64,000 bases of DNA from Pseudomonadota bacterium (GTDB lineage: Bacteria > Pseudomonadota > Alphaproteobacteria > Acetobacterales > Acetobacteraceae): positions 40,064 through 104,063 of the forward strand of contig JAKBAV010000001.1 of assembly GCA_021826225.1 (NCBI GenBank). Direction: 5' to 3'. A program made the position numbers and the translations under genes. This document shows, in pieces, positions 8,780-18,044 of the stretch; position 1 is the first letter of the stretch; each line of letters opens with the position of its first letter. A model generated the notes under the pieces. That model saw only the letters and a list, made by a program, of their open reading frames with translations, did not search any database and was not told the origin of the DNA.

Positions 8780-10169
8780 TCAGAACACAGATGCCGGTAT
8801 TGCCATTTCGGTTTCTGGCGTGTCTAAAAAGTTCAAACTATTTTCGTCAAACCAGGAGCGCGTCATTGAGGCGCTCCACCCGCTGCGCCGGCGTCTTCAT
8901 CGCGAATTCTGGGCGGTTAAAAACGTCTCAATCGACATTCATCGCGGCGAGATCGTAGGCATTCTGGGGAAAAACGGCTCCGGCAAATCCACGCTATTGC
9001 AGATGATCTGCGAGGTTATGAAGCCAACAGCTGGTACGATAAAATCTGCCGGCCGCATCTCCGCGCTGCTCGAACTCGGCGCAGGCTTCAACCCGGAATT
9101 TACCGGGCGAGAAAACGTCCTGCTCAATGGCGCCATAATGGGATTTTCCCGCCAGGAGATGGTACGCCGGCTACCGGCTATCGAGACCTTTGCCGATATT
9201 GGTGATTTTTTTTACCAGCCGGTCAAGACCTATTCATCAGGCATGTTCGTGCGTGTGGCTTTCGCCGCCGCCATCCATATAGACCCAGAGATATTGGTTG
9301 TCGACGAAGCACTGAGCGTCGGCGATACAAAGTTTCAGCACCGCTGCTTTCAGCGCATCCGGGAGTTTATGGAACAGGGAAAGACCATCCTCGTCGTCTC
9401 TCATAGTACCGATACGCTATTGCGTATCTGCAGCCGCGGTATCGTTATGAATAGCGGCGCGGTTGAATTTGCGGGCCCGATTGCAGAGGCCGTGAACTAC
9501 TACCAAAATCTTCTTTTCGGCGCGGTTGTTGAAAAAATCGACCAGTATGGGCCGCCTGCGGATAAGCCCGGCATAACCGATGCAGCGATTTCCGTAGAGA
9601 GTGGGGTATTGACGGGGGCATGGGATGGCCGAGATCATGTCCCGGATAAGCCGAATTATAACCCCCATGAGGTTCGTCTGGGCAACCGGGCCGCCTCTAT
9701 TGTGGGCTTCGATATAATTGCGAATGGGCAGGTCAATCCGGCAGAAATACCAATGCGCGCAGAGACTGATCTGGTCATCAACATCCGCTTTGATGTAGAT
9801 ATTCCCTGCGCGTCGATCGGCTTCGCGATCGTCACCGTCGATGGAACTTATATTTTCGGCACTAATCTGTTCATGCTACAGTTGCCACTGATAAACGCAA
9901 AGGCCGGGGAGTATTATGCCGTGCGCTTTCGCTTTGTCTCGACGGTCGCGGGTGGAGATTATTTTCTCAACATCGGATCGAATCAGATAATAAATGGAAC
10001 CGATCAATATCTGGATATCCGCCGGTCAGTAGCCCATATAAAATTTGCCTACACACCCGGAGTCACGGGATTCATCAACCTTGCACCTGAAACGCTTGTT
10101 ACCTGCATGTCGAGTGCGTCTGATGAGGCAGATCCGCTCATCTTTTCCGCTGAAATCCCGGTATACTGA
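8769..10169 (+). CDS. wzt: Polysaccharide ABC exporter ATP-binding protein with extended C-terminal Wzt-type domain
   Basis: GILGKNGSGKSTLLQMICEVMKPTAGTI, YSSGMFVRVAFAAAIHIDPEILVVDEALSVGD, about 200-aa C-terminal extension. Confidence 0.88.
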   Translation: MSFNQNTDAGIAISVSGVSKKFKLFSSNQERVIEALHPLRRRLHREFWAVKNVSIDIHRGEIVGILGKNGSGKSTLLQMICEVMKPTAGTIKSAGRISALLELGAGFNPEFTGRENVLLNGAIMGFSRQEMVRRLPAIETFADIGDFFYQPVKTYSSGMFVRVAFAAAIHIDPEILVVDEALSVGDTKFQHRCFQRIREFMEQGKTILVVSHSTDTLLRICSRGIVMNSGAVEFAGPIAEAVNYYQNLLFGAVVEKIDQYGPPADKPGITDAAISVESGVLTGAWDGRDHVPDKPNYNPHEVRLGNRAASIVGFDIIANGQVNPAEIPMRAETDLVINIRFDVDIPCASIGFAIVTVDGTYIFGTNLFMLQLPLINAKAGEYYAVRFRFVSTVAGGDYFLNIGSNQIINGTDQYLDIRRSVAHIKFAYTPGVTGFINLAPETLVTCMSSASDEADPLIFSAEIPVY

Positions 10170-12310
10170 TGCGCGAAATATTCTTTGAACTCGCCTCGTT
10201 GGAGGATTTTCTGAGGAGACTTAACCCATTATGGATAAATAATGAGTTTTCCCCGCAAATTTTAGGAGACAACGAACTGGCTCGGGAAATTTCCAGGGTG
10301 GCAACACAAAACAACATCGCACTGCACAGTGATGATCTCTTGGTTGCAAGTGGTAAAACGCCTCTTATAATTCTGACCGAGGAAAACGGTGCGGCACTAC
10401 ACCTTGAGCTGATGTCCTATCTGTCGATTTCTGACGTGGTCATAGTTGCCCCCGTTACCGATTGGCATTTCAGCAAGCGGCCACTTTTTCTTCTTTCAAT
10501 CCCAAAATCCGGGACGCATCTTCTCTACGAGCTGGCCGGTGCTTTAGGCTTTAATCCCGGAGTCGATCTGCCGGAATTTCCGCAGGGGAAAACCTGGTAC
10601 TGCGTGGAATATGAAAATTCTCACACTGAAGCATCTGATTTCTTTATTGATACGGTACGTCGTTCACCATTCGGAAATCGGCATCACAGCTTCATGCGGT
10701 CACCGGCGATCTTCATATACCGTCATCCGCTCGACATACTTGTGTCCGAGGCACATTATTATCACCTTGACGGGAAGACGGCATTCGCAGGATGGTTTGA
10801 TGGGCTTGATTTTTCGTCCCGGGTTGATCGGTTATTGAATGATGGCAGAATTTTGCTTCCATTCCGAGATCGTATAAGAAAATTTCTGCCATGGCTTGAG
10901 TTTCCGAATGTCATAAATTTGTCTTTTGAAGAACTGGTCGGTGCAGCGGGAGGAGGAAGCGACACAGAGCAGCGGGATCTTATATGGTCTCTTCTGTTAA
11001 AACTACAGGTGCCGGGAAATCCGGATGATGTTTGTGCGAAACTGTTCAATTGTAATGCTGCGACCTTTCGCGCAGGGCAGATTGGGAGCTATCGAAAAGA
11101 ACTTTCTTCGGAAAACATTGAAAGCTTCGCCCGGCAGAACCATGATATCCTTGTTGAGCTTGGTTTCAATGTAAATGGAGAGGCAATGTTGCCTTCGCAT
11201 AGGCAGCGGCATAGAGCACAGCGGCTCTCCTATTCAAATCACGACTATCACGATAATCCGATTAAGCTAGAATCTGGATTTCTTGGATGCAACTTGGTCC
11301 GATATGCTGGAAGAATTTATGCTTTGCCAATCAATGCCGGCGCATTGCATATGGCGCAACTTTCACCAGAGTTTTTGGCGGCATTGCCCTCCGCGGCTAC
11401 CCTTTGCGAATTGAAGACGCTTCTTTTAATAGGTCTTGAAGGTCTCGACCAGCGGCTGAATGCCCTGCATAAATTGGGCGATGCCCTGTCTGGCAGGGAA
11501 GCGCTGGAGGGTTTCATTCCCTTCTGGAATCATGCAAATGCTCCTTGCCTTGTAGAAGAATATAAAGGTAACAATATAGTATTCTTCAACAATAGATTTT
11601 ACGGAATACGCCAGTCTTTGGGGGAGGTCGATCTCACAAAGAATCTCGATACTACATTGTCGTCCTATTCTATGGACGATGTCATGGTTGGCTATCATAT
11701 CTTGGAGATAAGAGATCAGATTGACCGGATTTCTTCGCACTCCAGGCTAAAGCAGTGGATTCTACGGACGAACGGCCAAAAAGATGTCAAATATTGTCAG
11801 GACAAAGATAGCTCAGCCCAGGCGCTACAATGGCTTAGTTTCCAAAATTCCAGGGCGGTTGAGCAACTCGGAGCGCTGGAGAGCGAATTGCGCGAAGCAA
11901 GAACCGCATTTGAGAATCGGTCCGTTGCCGTAGACATTAAAGTAGTGGACATTGATCGACAGCTTTTAGAAAAAATCAGTCTGACTGATGATACGCTAAT
12001 ACAGCTAAGAGTGGAGTCTGAACGGAATTTTTTGAGGTTAAGTCATATTGTGGATGATTCTGTCGTTTCAAACTCAGCAAGGTTAGAGGAGGTTCTGGCC
12101 GATCAGGCGAATCGGCAGGAATGCTTTATGGTGGAGCTGAGAAAATCTATCGATTCGGCACATGAGGAAATGCAGATCACCCTCCTGTCGGTTCTAGCAC
12201 AACAACAATCGGAGTTGGATCGTCAGGCTAAACTGATTGCAGCCATGAAAAATACCTGGCTGCTTCGTCTGGTGCATCATGTGCGGCACTTTATGGAACG
12301 AAAGAGATGA
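10169..12310 (+). CDS. Multidomain sulfotransferase-domain protein with two 'GxNiVRy..fYaiPq' modules and C-terminal coiled-coil-like segment
   Basis: LLSIPKSGTHLLYELAGALGF (PAPS 5'-loop-like), FIYRHPLDILVSEAHYY (3'-phosphate-loop-like); module copies at about 11261 and 11540; charged C-terminal region. Confidence 0.7.
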   Translation: MREIFFELASLEDFLRRLNPLWINNEFSPQILGDNELAREISRVATQNNIALHSDDLLVASGKTPLIILTEENGAALHLELMSYLSISDVVIVAPVTDWHFSKRPLFLLSIPKSGTHLLYELAGALGFNPGVDLPEFPQGKTWYCVEYENSHTEASDFFIDTVRRSPFGNRHHSFMRSPAIFIYRHPLDILVSEAHYYHLDGKTAFAGWFDGLDFSSRVDRLLNDGRILLPFRDRIRKFLPWLEFPNVINLSFEELVGAAGGGSDTEQRDLIWSLLLKLQVPGNPDDVCAKLFNCNAATFRAGQIGSYRKELSSENIESFARQNHDILVELGFNVNGEAMLPSHRQRHRAQRLSYSNHDYHDNPIKLESGFLGCNLVRYAGRIYALPINAGALHMAQLSPEFLAALPSAATLCELKTLLLIGLEGLDQRLNALHKLGDALSGREALEGFIPFWNHANAPCLVEEYKGNNIVFFNNRFYGIRQSLGEVDLTKNLDTTLSSYSMDDVMVGYHILEIRDQIDRISSHSRLKQWILRTNGQKDVKYCQDKDSSAQALQWLSFQNSRAVEQLGALESELREARTAFENRSVAVDIKVVDIDRQLLEKISLTDDTLIQLRVESERNFLRLSHIVDDSVVSNSARLEEVLADQANRQECFMVELRKSIDSAHEEMQITLLSVLAQQQSELDRQAKLIAAMKNTWLLRLVHHVRHFMERKR

Positions 12311-14463
12311 CACAGAGACCCTTATCTGTTGCGGTTCCTTGGAGCTTAAGTCATTATATTCCCTTGAATGGTTTTCACCCACTCTATCAGTCATTATTCG
12401 ACCATCGGCCCGATAATATTACGATGAGCGCTTGGGATAACACCGAGTTGTCCAATGCATTGCGTGGTGATGGTCGTTTTCGTAAAGAATTGTTGGCACA
12501 TGTGATGCAGGAGCAAAATAGGTATAAATCTGAATTCGAGTCACTCCTGGCGCTAAAATATACGGATGCTTTTTTTGTACCAAACATCGCTCTGACATCT
12601 CTATTGCCTGGCGATATCGAATTTCATCATACCGCTCCGTTCCCGAGCATGATTCGTCCTTTTATATTTCATTGCGAATCATTTGCACCCATTTTTTTCC
12701 CCTTCATGCAGCAAGGTAGTGGAAATATCGATAATGTTGAGGCTTTGCGAGAACATTACGGAAAAATATTTTCAAATCCATTATGCCTGGGCATATTTTC
12801 ACACATACCACATACACTTGAGGAAATAAAAAAATTCTTCGGATCCCCCGACATCAATGCGAAGCTATATCCATCCCGCATCGGCCTCACCCCACGCGCA
12901 TCAAAACTGTCGGATGACGTAAAAGTAAGGCAGCTTCGAGCGCCGAGATTCTTGTTTATAAACTCGGCCAATCAAAACCCAGAAAATTTCATTCATCGCG
13001 GCGGTCATATAATTTTGCGGTTCTGGTTCAAATTCAATGCTCGATTTCCAGGTGCGAAGCTTTACCTGCGGTGTAGGCGTCCTACGGATGAAATTCTTTC
13101 CGAACTCGGCGTCGATCTCACTCATCTGCGCCGAGAAGAATCGCAGAGTATCATATGGATTCAGGATTTTATCGGAAGCAATGAGTTAGATCGCCTCATG
13201 TTCCATGTTCATTTCTTTCTCCTTCCCAGCGCGTCTCTGCATTCCGTATCAATAATGCAGGCGATGGCCAACGGCGCCGTACCAGTCGTTTCTGATACAG
13301 TCGGAACAAATCAGTATGTTACGCATGGGCACGATGGTATCGTATTGAATGGCGTTCACGCGAATAATTGGAAAGCTGATGCTGATACGAATATATTGAT
13401 AGATCGCTTTCACCGAAATCTGGATCTAGAAGATAGTCTAGTACAGCAAATTGAAGAAAATATAATTCGGCTGATTGATGTGCCGCAAGAATTCAACGCA
13501 ATCCGTTTGCGCGCAATGGTATCAGCCGGGACGAAATTTTCAGGTGAAGAATTCAGCCAAGACTTCTGGAACCAGGTGCGGTCTCTTTGGGATCGCTATG
13601 GATGTCAAAAATATCAATACGATAATGCCTATAAGTTGATCCCCCCTCTGGAGCATTGCCTGGTGGATACGGCGGACTGGCCGCGGATATTTGAGAGCGT
13701 ACCACAGCCAATGACCAGAATTTACACTGGGCGAGGGCGTGTCACGGAATTGGCCGGCGCCTTCGTGTACTCTGCGGGAAATGCAAAAGTCGGGCTGCAT
13801 GACTGGTGCGTTGCGGCTGAATACTATAAATCTGGTGCGCCCGCCCTCCGCTATGTCAATGACATAAGCGAACTGGGCGGAAAATACCTCACGGAGAGTC
13901 GGGTGCTGGCCTCCCACTCATTTGCCACGTATCTGTCTGTATTGCTGTTTCCGTACCCCCGCCTCCACCGTTTTGTAGCGCGGCTGCACAAGAAATTCCG
14001 AAAGTTTATGAACTCATATGGTATTCGGAATGAAGAAGGACATATAGACATTCAGCTTGTCGCGCAGAATATATCTGGAATGAATGTGGTCCGCGCTCAA
14101 GATCACTATTATGCGATCCCACAGGATGGCGGTGCATTTTCTGAGGAAAAAGCGAATAGCGGAGGATATCGCCTGTGTTTTAAAGCCAGTACGCTACGGC
14201 GTGTTCTAGGAAAAATCATGGAATACGAGGCGGCCCAGGGTCCTATCTCGCCACAATCCATTGTCGGAGAGGACGCGCCAATTCTGGTTGAGGAGGGGTT
14301 TTCAGGATTTAATATCATCAGATATGCGGATAAATTTTTTGCTGTTCCTCAAGGTGAAGGTACTTTCGAACATCAGCGGGCTCTTGCAGGTGGGTATAGC
14401 CATGTTCATGTCGGCATAACACTGGATGATACGAAACATGCAATTTCATCCTACGCAAGATGA
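12307..14463 (+). CDS. Glycosyltransferase (GT4/GT-B-like) with two C-terminal 'GxNiVRy..fYaiPq' modules
   Basis: LPSASLHSVSIMQAMANGAVPVVSDTVGTNQYVTHGHDGIVLN typical of GT-B donor site; modules at 14050 and 14275; overlaps upstream gene by 4 nt. Confidence 0.65.
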   Translation: MTQRPLSVAVPWSLSHYIPLNGFHPLYQSLFDHRPDNITMSAWDNTELSNALRGDGRFRKELLAHVMQEQNRYKSEFESLLALKYTDAFFVPNIALTSLLPGDIEFHHTAPFPSMIRPFIFHCESFAPIFFPFMQQGSGNIDNVEALREHYGKIFSNPLCLGIFSHIPHTLEEIKKFFGSPDINAKLYPSRIGLTPRASKLSDDVKVRQLRAPRFLFINSANQNPENFIHRGGHIILRFWFKFNARFPGAKLYLRCRRPTDEILSELGVDLTHLRREESQSIIWIQDFIGSNELDRLMFHVHFFLLPSASLHSVSIMQAMANGAVPVVSDTVGTNQYVTHGHDGIVLNGVHANNWKADADTNILIDRFHRNLDLEDSLVQQIEENIIRLIDVPQEFNAIRLRAMVSAGTKFSGEEFSQDFWNQVRSLWDRYGCQKYQYDNAYKLIPPLEHCLVDTADWPRIFESVPQPMTRIYTGRGRVTELAGAFVYSAGNAKVGLHDWCVAAEYYKSGAPALRYVNDISELGGKYLTESRVLASHSFATYLSVLLFPYPRLHRFVARLHKKFRKFMNSYGIRNEEGHIDIQLVAQNISGMNVVRAQDHYYAIPQDGGAFSEEKANSGGYRLCFKASTLRRVLGKIMEYEAAQGPISPQSIVGEDAPILVEEGFSGFNIIRYADKFFAVPQGEGTFEHQRALAGGYSHVHVGITLDDTKHAISSYAR

Positions 14464-15419
14464 CCGCTTACTTTCCCGCACGCCCGTCGGTTCATCTGTG
14501 GATTTACAATCATCCTCTGAGTGGAATCAGTGATCAGATCGATTTCTTTTGCGCCATCATGCAGCAATATGGTTACAAACCGTCAGTAGGGCGCAATCCG
14601 CGGCATGACGCTCTTAATGTTGTGATAGAGAATTTTTCAGATGCCACATCGGATATTTTGAGACAATATTGCCGCGAGAGTGGTAAGCGCGTATGTGTCA
14701 TAATGACCGAGCATATCGATTTTATTGACAATGAAATCTACATTCATGGTGACATGATGTGGAATCAGAATGACTATATGCATCCGGCAACACAGGTTTC
14801 CCGTATCCGGAGCCTGATGGATTGTGCACCCTATATCAGAGGTTTTTTTGTTCTGGGGGATCTTCCAGAACTTCTGAATATGGGTATGATGTTGCCCGGA
14901 ATTACTGTGAGAACGCTGCCATTCCCACAGCTACCCCCCCCGTCGGATCATGCGGAATGGGCGGAGCTACCAGCGGATCTTGTTTTTACCGGCGCTGTAA
15001 CACGCTTCCGCGTGGAAATTCTCGAAATCACGAGGACAAAGCTGACTGTACATAATCCGGACGGTTTTCTTTCGCGAAAGGCGCGAGATCGCTTCAGCCG
15101 CAGCGGCCGTCTGGTGTTAAATATTCCGCAGCGGACTGACTGGAAATGGCTCTCTTTGATGCGGGTGATGGCGGCGCTGCGATGTGGCCGGGCTACAGTC
15201 TCCCTGGGAACGAGGGACCGTTCCGAGATTGCGAAATGTTGCATACAGATAGATATAAAAAACCGTGATTTTCTGGCGGAATTGCAGGATATGGTGTCCC
15301 GGAGCGGGGAGTTGTTCAAAAAATCATTCGATAATTATCATGCCATGGCAGCTGATTTTCAGCTAACGCACATATTCCCTGATGATTTACTGGACTATTG
15401 GGCGATTACCGAATTGTGA
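14460..15419 (+). CDS. Hypothetical protein, possibly glycosyltransferase-like
   Basis: 319-aa ORF coupled (ATGA) to upstream gene; DLVFTGAVTRFRVEILE..WLSLMRVMAALRCGRATVSLGT; no confident family. Confidence 0.65.
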   Translation: MTAYFPARPSVHLWIYNHPLSGISDQIDFFCAIMQQYGYKPSVGRNPRHDALNVVIENFSDATSDILRQYCRESGKRVCVIMTEHIDFIDNEIYIHGDMMWNQNDYMHPATQVSRIRSLMDCAPYIRGFFVLGDLPELLNMGMMLPGITVRTLPFPQLPPPSDHAEWAELPADLVFTGAVTRFRVEILEITRTKLTVHNPDGFLSRKARDRFSRSGRLVLNIPQRTDWKWLSLMRVMAALRCGRATVSLGTRDRSEIAKCCIQIDIKNRDFLAELQDMVSRSGELFKKSFDNYHAMAADFQLTHIFPDDLLDYWAITEL

Positions 15420-15692
15420 GACAGCGGTTATCGGTAACAGACCCGTATATGACCAAGGTGGGCGCAAACTTGCGGTAGATGGCTCAAAGGGGTGGCAATG
15501 GTGGTCGGTCACCATAAGCGTGGATTGAAGCGTCTACACTCGGAGTTGGCGTGGCAATCCCAGCCTGAATATGCGTAATCTGGGAACAGCCCAAGAACAT
15601 CTGCACGGATTTGGCTCCGATGACCTGTATGTTTTTGGGCTGATCTGGTCTACGGCAGGCCGATTTGCAACAGAGGGCAGGAGGCTATAACG

Positions 15693-15714
15693 AAAAAATC
15701 CCAGGAAACCTGGG
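15693..15714 (-). terminator. Rho-independent terminator downstream of tRNA-Gly
   Basis: Minus strand CCCAGG-TTT-CCTGGG-A-TTTTTT; hairpin plus T-run directly after the tRNA 3' end. Confidence 0.8.
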
Positions 15715-15722
15715 CTTTCCAC

Positions 15723-15797
15723 TGGAGCGGGCGAAGGGATTCGAACCCTCGACCCCAACCTTGGCAAGGTTGTGCTCTACCCCTGAGCTACGCCCGC
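15723..15797 (-). tRNA. tRNA-Gly (anticodon GCC), CCA encoded
   Basis: Minus strand GCGGGCGTAGCTCAGGGGTAGAGCACAACCTTGCCAAGGTTGGGGTCGAGGGTTCGAATCCCTTCGCCCGCTCCA; cloverleaf and GGTTCGAATCC T-arm. Confidence 0.95.
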
Positions 15798-15927
15798 TCA
15801 CGGCGCGGTGGAGGCTCTTTATACAGCGGCGCCATTTATTGCAAGCGTGGACGCCGACAAAAAACCGGACTGTGAGAGCGGCGCGGCGTACTATATATGG
15901 TTTGAAAACACATACGGATTGTCACGC

Positions 15928-16863
15928 ATGAGCACGCTCTTCAATACCACCGCCGAGGCCGTCCCCGCCGCCGACCCGGTCATGGACGTCACCCAGGCCA
16001 GCTTCATGGCCGAGGTCGTGGATGCCTCGGCCAAATTCCCGGTCCTGGTCGATTTCTGGGCAAGCTGGTGCGGCCCCTGCAAGACTCTGACCCCGATTCT
16101 TGAGAAAGTGGTACGCGCCCAAGGCGGGCGAGTCCGGCTGGCCAAGGTCGATGTCGATAAAAACCAGGAACTGGTCGCCCAGCTCGCCCGCATGGGCCTG
16201 CCGATGAAATCCGTGCCCACGGTCGTCGCCTTCTGGCAGGGGCAGATCGCCGCCGAGCCGTTTTCCGGCGCCCTGCCGGAGAGCGAGGTCAAACGTTTTG
16301 TCGAGTCGCTACTCAAGCTGGCCGGTTCCGCCCCGCCGGCGGCTGATTATATCGCCCAAGGCAAGGCGCTGATGGAAGCTGGCGAGTTTGAGCAGGCAGC
16401 CCAGTATTTCGCCGCCGCCCTGCAGGAAGACCCGGATAAGGCTGAAGGCTGGGCCGGCTTCATCCGCGCCTTGCTGGCCCTGGGCGATGAGGAGCAGGCG
16501 CTGCAGGTGCTGGGCCAGGTGCCCGCCAAGCTCGCCGAGCATGGCGAAATCTCGGGCGCCCGCGCGGCTCTCGCCCTCGCCGCCGAGGGGCGCCAGGCCC
16601 AGGGCGCGCTGGCCGGGCTGGAAACCCGCCTGGCCGCCAACCCAGATGACTTCGAGGCACGCTACGAGCTGGCCACGGCGCTGAACGCCTCCGGTGCCCG
16701 CGCCGAGGCCGCCGCCGCATTGCTGGAAATCATCCGCCGCGACCGCGCCTGGAACGAAGGCGCCGCCCGGCTGCAACTGCTGAAATTCTTTGAGGCATGG
16801 GGCATGGATGACCCCGCCACCATGGCGGCCCGGCGCAAGCTCTCGGCTTTGCTGTTCAGTTAG
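15928..16863 (+). CDS. Thioredoxin-domain/TPR co-chaperone (CnoX/YbbN-like)
   Basis: PVLVDFWASWCGPCKTLTPILEKV; C-terminal TPR-like helices. Confidence 0.9.
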   Translation: MSTLFNTTAEAVPAADPVMDVTQASFMAEVVDASAKFPVLVDFWASWCGPCKTLTPILEKVVRAQGGRVRLAKVDVDKNQELVAQLARMGLPMKSVPTVVAFWQGQIAAEPFSGALPESEVKRFVESLLKLAGSAPPAADYIAQGKALMEAGEFEQAAQYFAAALQEDPDKAEGWAGFIRALLALGDEEQALQVLGQVPAKLAEHGEISGARAALALAAEGRQAQGALAGLETRLAANPDDFEARYELATALNASGARAEAAAALLEIIRRDRAWNEGAARLQLLKFFEAWGMDDPATMAARRKLSALLFS

Positions 16864-17523
16864 ATGAACGCCCCGCATTTCAAGCTCGACGATCTCCCGG
16901 AGCAATTTCCGGTCTTTCCCCTGGGCGGCGCCTTGCTGCTTCCCGGCGGCCATCTGCCGCTCAACATCTTCGAGCCGCGCTACCTCGCCATGGTCGATGA
17001 CGCGCTGGGGCAGGGGCGCTATTTCGGCATGGTGCAACCCGATAAGCGGCTGGCGCGCGGTGAGACCGGCCCCGGCCTGTACCGCATAGGCTGTCTCGGC
17101 CGCATCACCTCTTTCGCCGAGACCGATGACGGGCGCTATCTCATCACCCTCACTGGAATCATCCGCTTCACCATCGCCGAAGAGGTCGAGATGCAGCGCG
17201 GCTACCGTCGTGTCGCCGCCGGCCTGGCCGGTTTTGCCGCCGATCTGCGCTCCCCTGCCGGTATCCTGCCCTTCCCGCGCCAGATCCTGCTCGACAGCCT
17301 GCGCCGCTATTTCGCCACGGCCGGGGCGGAAGCCAATTGGGACGCCATTGCCGACATGGCGGATCCCGCTCTGGTCACCTCACTCTGCATGGCCTGCCCG
17401 TTCAGTACCGAGGAGAAACAGGCGCTGCTTGAAGCCCGCGATCTGACCGCCCGCGCTCAGGCGCTGCACGCGCTGCTGGAGATCGATTCGCTGGGTGATG
17501 ACTCGCCCGAGCCCCAGGCCTGA
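16864..17523 (+). CDS. LON peptidase substrate-binding domain protein
   Basis: [34 protein letters not shown]. Confidence 0.9.
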   Translation: MNAPHFKLDDLPEQFPVFPLGGALLLPGGHLPLNIFEPRYLAMVDDALGQGRYFGMVQPDKRLARGETGPGLYRIGCLGRITSFAETDDGRYLITLTGIIRFTIAEEVEMQRGYRRVAAGLAGFAADLRSPAGILPFPRQILLDSLRRYFATAGAEANWDAIADMADPALVTSLCMACPFSTEEKQALLEARDLTARAQALHALLEIDSLGDDSPEPQA

Positions 17524-17527
17524 AACC

Positions 17528-17713
17528 ATGGATAATACCCAGAAACCCGACCCCCGCCTCCTGGAGATGCTGGTCTGCCCGCTCACCCGCGCGCCGCTGG
17601 TCTACGACCACGCCCGCAACGAGCTAATCTCCGTCAAGGCCGGGCTGGCCTATCCGATTCGCGACGGCATCCCCATTATGCTGGTGGACGAGGCGCGGCC
17701 GCTCGAAACGTGA
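17528..17713 (+). CDS. Trm112/UPF0434 family protein
   Basis: [34 protein letters not shown]. Confidence 0.9.
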   Translation: MDNTQKPDPRLLEMLVCPLTRAPLVYDHARNELISVKAGLAYPIRDGIPIMLVDEARPLET

Positions 17714-18042
17714 GCGCCCCGCTCGGTATCCGCGTGCGGCGGCTGACCCACAGGCTGGAACTCACCTATGAAGATGGCCGCGTCATTTCCCTGCCGGCCG
17801 AGTTGCTGCGTGTGTTTCCACCGGCGTCACCCGGCCAGAGCGGATTAATCGGCGGCAAGCGGCTCGTCAGCCTGGTCGCTGCTGCGCCGGTCGGCACCTA
17901 CGCGCTGCGCCTGCAATTTTCCGACGGTTTCGATAGCGGGATTTATTCCTGGGACCTCCTGGCGGAGCTGGGTCGCGAGCAAAACATAAGGTGGCGACGC
18001 TACCTGCGCCTGCTGGAGGAAGCTGGGCTGGGGCGGGATTGA
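17710..18042 (+). CDS. DUF971 (gamma-butyrobetaine hydroxylase N-terminal-like) protein
   Basis: [45 protein letters not shown]. Confidence 0.85.
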   Translation: MSAPLGIRVRRLTHRLELTYEDGRVISLPAELLRVFPPASPGQSGLIGGKRLVSLVAAAPVGTYALRLQFSDGFDSGIYSWDLLAELGREQNIRWRRYLRLLEEAGLGRD

Positions 18043-18044
18043 GC

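Noticed and set aside
15420-15690. Possible transposase fragment in the gap between the orphan ORF and tRNA-Gly (frame reading ...DQGGRKLAVDGSKGWQWWSVTISVD)
   Set aside because: Too short, and no recognisable transposase motif.
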